DNA from: Methylococcaceae bacterium
Lineage (GTDB): Bacteria; Pseudomonadota; Gammaproteobacteria; Methylococcales; Methylomonadaceae
Reading direction: 5' to 3'
DNA: 44,150 bases
Assembly (NCBI GenBank): GCA_947505105.1
Contig: CANNKG010000021.1
Span: 1-44,150 of the forward strand
A program made the translations under genes and the position numbers. This document shows, one piece after another, positions 39,523-44,150 of this stretch (the stretch's first letter is position 1; every line of letters begins with the position of its first letter). Below the pieces are notes generated by a model. It made no database searches. It was not told where the DNA came from and saw nothing but the letters and a program-made list of their open reading frames with translations.

Positions 39523-39740
39523 ATCTCATTAAATTTTATAAGTACTTCATCAGTCCCCTGCTTGGAGACAATTGTCGATTTTATCCAAGTTGCTCCAGTT
39601 ATGCTATTGAAGCACTCCAAATTCATGGCGTATTTTTGGGTTCATACCTAGCGCTCAAAAGACTATTACGTTGCCATCCATTTAACCCCGGTGGTATTGA
39701 TCTCGTCCCAGAAAAATTTGGTAATAATAAGAATGGATAA
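39504..39740 (+). CDS. yidD: YidD membrane-protein insertion efficiency factor
   Basis: 78 aa. The family core is intact: [32 protein letters not shown] and [19 protein letters not shown], with the three cysteines CRFYPSC and RCHPFNPGG. An amphipathic N-terminal helix binds the inner membrane, where it aids YidC-dependent insertion. Nested between rnpA and yidC with overlaps on both sides. Confidence 0.95.
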   Translation: MQFILINLIKFYKYFISPLLGDNCRFYPSCSSYAIEALQIHGVFLGSYLALKRLLRCHPFNPGGIDLVPEKFGNNKNG

Positions 39741-41442
39741 TATTAGATTTGTACTGATCGTTGCACTTGCAATGATTTCGATTATGCTCTGGCAGGCCTG
39801 GCAACTGGATTACGGTCCGAAACCTCCCATTGTGGCAACCTCAGAATCAAACTTGACTAATTCGAACGCTGAACTACCCGCCCAGGATCAGGCATCTACA
39901 GAGCAAAACAATCAGGCTGTTCCTGTTATAGAGAAGGCAAAAAGTAAAACGATTAACGTAAAAACCGATGTGTACAATTTAGAAATTGATACTCAGGGCG
40001 GCTCTTTAGTCAATCTTGATCTCACCGTCTATCCGGTCGATAAAAAAAATACCTCGGTAGATAGCGTTAGAAATACCTTCGGTTTTGGTGCCAGCGAAAA
40101 AGATCTAGCCCCAATTCGCTTATTTGACAGCAACATTGAAAAATTATTTTTAGCGCAGAGTGGTTTAATCCCAAGTACCGACGCTGATGCAATTGCGAAT
40201 CATCATTCAATTTTTTCGGTCGGCCAAAATGAATTTGACTTACCGGCAGGACAAAACACCCTTAGCGTCCCGTTAAGCTGGACCAACAACCAGGGGTTAA
40301 CCGTCGAAAAAATCTATACCTTTACTCGCGGCAGTTACGTCATAAAATTAGAACAAAAAATTATTAATAATTCGGATAAAAACTGGAGCGGGCGCCAATA
40401 TACCCAATTATTACGTATTCCTTATGCTGATCCTAGCGGCAATTCGTTCATCAGAACTTATGCCGGTGGCGTTGTTTATACTGAAGAAGATAAGTATAAA
40501 AAAATTCAGTATTCGGACATGGCGGATAATTTGAATGTCTCGACCCATGGTGGCTGGAGTGCGATGATTCAACATTATTTTGCTTCAGCCTGGATTCCTC
40601 CCGTCGATCAAGAAAATAGTTTCTATAGTAAAGCGCTCGAAGATAATAAATTTGTTTTAGGCTCTTATTCGCCAGTAGTCAATGTTGCGCCCAAAACAGA
40701 ACTGGCGTTACAAGCTACGCTTTATGCTGGACCCAAAATTCAACCAGTGCTTGAGTCTGTAGCAAAAGGGCTTGAATTAACCGTAGACTATGGCTGGTTA
40801 ACGATCATCGCCAAACCTATTTACTCATTACTGAATTTTATCCATAGCTTTATCGGCAATTGGGGATTTTCAATTCTAGGCGTTACCTTCGTTATTAAAT
40901 TGTTATTTTTCCCATTATCGGCCTCTAGTTATAAATCAATGGCCAAAATGCGTAAAATTCAGCCACGTTTGAAAGAAATGCAGGAGCGCTATGCCGACAA
41001 CCGGCAATTATTCAATCAAAAAATGATGGCCATGTATAAGGAAGAAAAAGTGAATCCACTGGGCGGTTGCTTACCGATCCTGGTTCAGATTCCGGTTTTC
41101 ATTTCATTATATTGGGTATTAATCGAAACCGTAGAACTCAGACAAGCACCTTTTGCGCTCTGGATTCAAGATTTATCGAGTCAAGATCCCTATTACCTGT
41201 TGCCGATTTTGTATGGTATTACCATGAAAATTCAACAAGGCTTAAATCCGCCACCGATTGATCCGATTCAGGCAAAAGTCATGAAAATGTTTCCGATCGT
41301 ATTTACCTTTTTCTTCCTGTTCTTCCCCGCCGGCTTGGTTTTATATTGGATCATGAATAACACTCTATCCATTATGCAACAATGGTACATCACCAAGCAC
41401 ATTGTCGGTGAAGACCATCACCATTCACACCACTCAGCATAA
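39733..41442 (+). CDS. yidC: Membrane protein insertase YidC
   Basis: The frame extends upstream to 39691, but the ATG at 39733 gives the correct N-terminal helix ([23 protein letters not shown]) and 569 aa. After a Gln/Asn-rich linker comes the large periplasmic beta domain of Gram-negative YidC (about 75-335), then the insertase core: [77 protein letters not shown], and [25 protein letters not shown]. It overlaps yidD by 8 bp. A His-rich C terminus (EDHHHSHHS) is unusual but harmless. Confidence 0.97.
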   Translation: MDNIRFVLIVALAMISIMLWQAWQLDYGPKPPIVATSESNLTNSNAELPAQDQASTEQNNQAVPVIEKAKSKTINVKTDVYNLEIDTQGGSLVNLDLTVYPVDKKNTSVDSVRNTFGFGASEKDLAPIRLFDSNIEKLFLAQSGLIPSTDADAIANHHSIFSVGQNEFDLPAGQNTLSVPLSWTNNQGLTVEKIYTFTRGSYVIKLEQKIINNSDKNWSGRQYTQLLRIPYADPSGNSFIRTYAGGVVYTEEDKYKKIQYSDMADNLNVSTHGGWSAMIQHYFASAWIPPVDQENSFYSKALEDNKFVLGSYSPVVNVAPKTELALQATLYAGPKIQPVLESVAKGLELTVDYGWLTIIAKPIYSLLNFIHSFIGNWGFSILGVTFVIKLLFFPLSASSYKSMAKMRKIQPRLKEMQERYADNRQLFNQKMMAMYKEEKVNPLGGCLPILVQIPVFISLYWVLIETVELRQAPFALWIQDLSSQDPYYLLPILYGITMKIQQGLNPPPIDPIQAKVMKMFPIVFTFFFLFFPAGLVLYWIMNNTLSIMQQWYITKHIVGEDHHHSHHSA

Positions 41443-41455
41443 GAACCTTAATCAT

Positions 41456-41487
41456 TGAAGGTTTACCGATAACAAGGTAAGCCTTCA
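41456..41487 (+). promoter_or_regulatory. 12-bp hairpin in the yidC-mnmE gap
   Basis: TGAAGGTTTACC (41456-41467) pairs with GGTAAGCCTTCA (41476-41487): 12 bp with one G-U wobble and an 8-base loop, 14 bases before the mnmE GTG. AACCTT (41444-41449) can instead pair with AAGGTT (41458-41463), excluding the larger hairpin. There is no T-run, so it is more likely a processing or translation-control element than a terminator. Confidence 0.5.
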
Positions 41488-41501
41488 CTGTTAACAATAC
41501 T

Positions 41502-42845
41502 GTGAATAACCTAGACACCATTGCTGCAATAGCAACCCCTCCTGGTAATGGCGGCGTCGGCATTATCCGAATCTCTGGCCCCAAAGCCTCCAAAATTGCT
41601 CAGAAATTAACGGGCAACACTTCTCTCATAGCACGCCTCGCCAAATTTTCAGTATTTCGAGATAATAACCAAAATGTCATTGATTCCGGCATTTGTATCT
41701 ATTTTCCCGCGCCAAACTCCTTTACCGGCGAAGATATCATAGAACTCCAAGGACATGGGGGCGCCGTGGTCATGGATATGCTTTTGAAAGCCGTATTGAA
41801 TCTAGGAGCAAGACAAGCAAATCCTGGTGAATTTTCTGAGCGAGCCTTTCTCAATAATAAGATTGATTTAGCTCAAGCAGAAGCCATTGCAGACTTAATT
41901 ACCAGTAGCACCGAACAATCGGTTAGATCGGCACAGCAATCAATGCAGGGTGTATTTTCAAACCAGATCAATGAATTGGTTGAAACCTTAACCCACCTTA
42001 GAATCTACGTCGAAGCGGCAATAGACTTCACCGACGAAGAAATTGATTTCTTAAGTGAAGGAGGAATTAACCAAAAACTAACCACCCTACTCAGTAAAAT
42101 TCAACAGATCCAAAATACCGCGAAACAAGGAAGACTCTTGCATGACGGAATGACAGTTGTTTTGGCAGGGAAACCGAACGCCGGTAAATCAAGTTTATTA
42201 AATAAACTGGCTGGCCATGAAGCCGCGATTGTTCACGAAATGGCAGGTACCACCCGTGACATCTTGAGAGAGCGAATTCAAATAGACGGTATGCCTCTCC
42301 ATATTATCGATACCGCTGGAATCCGCGAAAGTGACAACGCAGTAGAACAAGAAGGCATTCGCCGTGCACAAATCGAATTGCAGAAAGCCGATAAAATACT
42401 GTTACTTATCGACAGTCGTGAGTCAGATTCTTCCGAATTACTGAGTTTTTTACCTGAAAAGATCCATGTTACTAAGCTATATAATAAAATCGATCTACTG
42501 GGTATTGAGCCAAAAATTGAAACGATTCATGAAGAGACTCATATTTACTTGTCCATAAAAACTGGTGCCGGACTCGATCTTCTAACCGAACACTTAAAGC
42601 AAAGCGTTGGTTTTAATGAATCCACAGAAAATGTTTTCATCGCTCGACGACGACATATTGATGCATTAACACGCGCCCACTTTTCCATTGAAAACGCCTT
42701 GATTCAACTAAGCACTGGACAAAATCCTGAGTTAATTGCAGAAGATCTGAAATTAGCTCAAAACGATTTAGCTGAAATTACAGGGAAATTTACTTCAGAT
42801 GAACTACTAGGCAGAATTTTTTCTAGTTTTTGCATCGGAAAGTAA
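41502..42845 (+). CDS. mnmE: MnmE (TrmE), tRNA U34-modifying GTPase
   Basis: 447 aa, starting at GTG. N-terminal folate-binding domain (DTIAAIATPPGNGGVGIIRISG, FTGEDIIELQGHGG, NPGEFSERAFLNNKIDLAQAEAIADLI), a helical domain, and an inserted G domain: P-loop GKPNAGKSSLLN, GTTRDI, DTAGIRE, NKID. The C-terminal Cys motif FCIGK is intact. Works with MnmG. No ribosome-binding site is obvious before the GTG; a stable hairpin ends 14 bases upstream. A mobile element lies directly after its 3' end. Confidence 0.97.
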   Translation: MNNLDTIAAIATPPGNGGVGIIRISGPKASKIAQKLTGNTSLIARLAKFSVFRDNNQNVIDSGICIYFPAPNSFTGEDIIELQGHGGAVVMDMLLKAVLNLGARQANPGEFSERAFLNNKIDLAQAEAIADLITSSTEQSVRSAQQSMQGVFSNQINELVETLTHLRIYVEAAIDFTDEEIDFLSEGGINQKLTTLLSKIQQIQNTAKQGRLLHDGMTVVLAGKPNAGKSSLLNKLAGHEAAIVHEMAGTTRDILRERIQIDGMPLHIIDTAGIRESDNAVEQEGIRRAQIELQKADKILLLIDSRESDSSELLSFLPEKIHVTKLYNKIDLLGIEPKIETIHEETHIYLSIKTGAGLDLLTEHLKQSVGFNESTENVFIARRRHIDALTRAHFSIENALIQLSTGQNPELIAEDLKLAQNDLAEITGKFTSDELLGRIFSSFCIGK

Positions 42846-42950
42846 TCAGGTAAACCAACAGAAACCATAATCTAACAAAGTGCAATAAAACAATATATTA
42901 AACAAATTTATTTGGATTATTTTTTGTTTTATTTCCCTTTACTATGCTAA

Positions 42951-43003
42951 TTTTTACACCTATATTACACCTTTGGCTTTTGGGGTGTAAAAAGGTGTAA
43001 AAA
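42951..43003. repeat. Nested TTACACC/GGTGTAA repeats before the integrase
   Basis: TTTTTACACC (42951-42960) is the exact inverse of GGTGTAAAAA (42994-43003). Inside them TTACACC (42965-42971) is inverse to GGTGTAA (42984-42990). Four copies of one heptamer in symmetric order end at the integrase ATG. They could be integrase arm or excisionase sites, an autoregulatory operator, or a hairpin covering the start. Confidence 0.7.
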
Positions 43004-44010
43004 TGAAAATCACGATTGAAAAGCGCACCAACAAAGAAGGTGACAAGCAAAATTTACGGCTGGTCTATTGGTATGGCAGCTATACCGATGAATACGGAAA
43101 AATAAAACACAACCGCAAACTTGAGCAGCTTGACCAATTCTTGTATACCGATCCTAAAACCAAACCCGAAAAACAGCACAATAAAGAAACGCTGCAACTC
43201 GTTGAAGCGATCAAAGCCAAGCGCATTACTGAAGCGGCCAGTGGTCAGCATGGATTCACCGATATCAGCAAGGCAAATGCCAGTTTTTATGCCTTTTTTC
43301 GGCAGATCATGGAAACCAAAAAGACCAATGGCAGTTCTAAAAACTATGATCTTTGGCAAGCTAGCCTGATTCATCTAAAACGGCATTATCCCGATGAAAG
43401 CCTCACCTTCGAGCAAATTACCCAGGAATGGTTAACCAATGTCCGACGCTATTTTGACAGCCAAGCCAAAACCAAAAGTGGCAATCTGATCAGCAAAGGC
43501 ACCGCTTCAAGTTATTTCAACAAAATCAGAGCCGTCATCAATGCGGCCTACGCCAAAGGGATTATCAGCAAAAACCCCTTAGCGCAAGTCACTGGAATTC
43601 CCCCCGGCAAGCAGGAACGCACCTATTTAACGATGGACGAGGTCCGCGCCTTAGTTCATGCCGATTGCCGCTATGATGTATTAAAACGTGCTTTTTTATT
43701 TTCCTGTTTAACCGGGCTAAGGTGGAGTGACGTTCATAAACTCGATTGGTCTGAAGTGAGCATATTCAACGAAAACCCGCGGATTACCTTTAATCAAAAG
43801 AAAACCGGCAATTTGCAGTACTTGGATATTCCCCAACAAGCTTATCGACTCATGGGAGAACCGATGCCGCAAGGGCGTGTTTTTCAAGGTCTACGCTATT
43901 CAGCCTGGATGAACGTGGAATTATTGCGCTGGGCTATGGCGGCGGGGATCAGTAAACACGTCACTTTTCATACAGCTCGACATACTTTTGCAGTAAGCCT
44001 CTTAAGGTAA
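43003..44010 (+). pseudogene. Tyrosine recombinase (Bacteroidota-type integrase), C-terminally truncated
   Basis: 335 aa. The N-terminal arm-binding region (LRLVYWYG, NRKLEQLDQFLYTDPK, NKETLQLVEAIKAKR) and SAM-like core domain (FYAFFRQIMETKK, about 90-195) follow the pattern of integrases common in Bacteroidota. In the catalytic domain the first Arg (TGLRWSDVHKLDW), the Lys (QKKTGN) and HTARHTF are present. The frame then stops at SLLR: the LGH box and the nucleophilic Tyr, normally 40-60 residues further on, are missing. Sequence after the stop does not resume the domain. Without the Tyr it should be inactive. Confidence 0.8.
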
Positions 44011-44150
44011 CTCGCAAAAAATATCCCCCTCTAATTTTCATCAGAGCGTCACTATAACTGATGTATCCTACGGGGATAATTTTACCTATCAAAACCGAAA
44101 TGATCAGCTTATCAAAAAAACACATCACTACGATTAAAGATGCTGCGAAA
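44011..44150 (+). mobile_element. Possible start of an insertion sequence that disrupts the integrase
   Basis: Right after the truncation point the sequence changes character. TATCCCC (44022-44028) and GGGGATA (44072-44078) form an inverted repeat, and an ATG at 44100 opens 17 codons to the window edge (MISLSKKHITTIKDAAK). The start is reminiscent of some transposases, but no family can be claimed from 17 residues. The boundary is approximate. Confidence 0.35.

Larger units (their letters stand above)
42846..44150 (+). mobile_element. Left end of an element integrated at the mnmE 3' end
   Basis: A tyrosine recombinase gene begins 157 bp after the mnmE stop, pointing away from it, as in genomic islands that integrate at the mnmE 3' end (SGI1 family). 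Nested inverted repeats lie just before the integrase. The right end is outside the window, so the size and the second attachment site cannot be seen. Confidence 0.55.

Overview
The window is a chromosomal segment of a low-GC (roughly 40%, judged by eye) gammaproteobacterium. The evidence is the gene content and order: dnaA-dnaN-recF-gyrB on one strand diverging from rpmH-rnpA-yidD-yidC-mnmE on the other, an 804-aa GyrB of the enterobacterial length, gpsA-secB-rhodanese, tesA/ybbA/ybbP, a PilV/PilW/PilX/FimT/PilE minor-pilin cluster, and an ArfA-type ribosome rescue gene. I cannot name a genus. Methylococcales-like or other environmental gammaproteobacteria are plausible, but that is inference.

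Layout. 1-2901: secA (minus) and the edge of a following gene. 2902-3369: divergent intergenic region. 3370-9266: type IV minor-pilin cluster pilV-pilW-pilX, then a secreted Asp-Ser-Gly-Lys-rich protein in the place where pilY1 often lies, fimT, a membrane-TPR protein and a pilE-like pilin. 9271-11654 (minus): gpsA, secB, a membrane-anchored rhodanese and an ArsR regulator with the cysteine pair of persulfide sensors. 12224-15087 (plus): envC and ctpA. 15088-20730: accessory stretch with a small acidic protein, an FMN-binding protein with a histidine-rich four-helix membrane partner, APS kinase (cysC), an L,D-transpeptidase and a TPR/NTF2-like protein. 20731-24871 (minus): parB-parA-rsmG-mnmG. 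24961-27359: arfA-like gene, a DksA/TraR zinc-finger protein, NfeD and SPFH proteins, and a small membrane protein. 27398-31168: tesA divergent from ybbA-ybbP. 31176-38852 (minus): thyA, lgt, gyrB, recF, dnaN, dnaA. 39018-42845 (plus): rpmH-rnpA-yidD-yidC-mnmE. 42846-44150: left end of an integrated element, with a Bacteroidota-type tyrosine recombinase that is cut short next to what looks like the start of an insertion sequence.

How it fits together. The core is the replication-initiation and segregation neighbourhood: dnaA, dnaN, recF and gyrB, parAB, and two parS-type palindromes at the recF 3' end. Membrane-protein biogenesis and secretion are represented by secA, secB, yidD and yidC, and tRNA U34 modification by mnmE and mnmG. 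The most interesting items are: an arfA gene whose coding sequence carries a perfect 16-bp hairpin plus T-tract, the arrangement expected for a gene expressed from non-stop mRNA; an element inserted at the mnmE 3' end with an unusual integrase and nested inverted repeats at its start; an ArsR-rhodanese pair probably tied to reactive sulfur; the repetitive secreted protein inside the pilin cluster; and a flavin-carrier/membrane redox pair.
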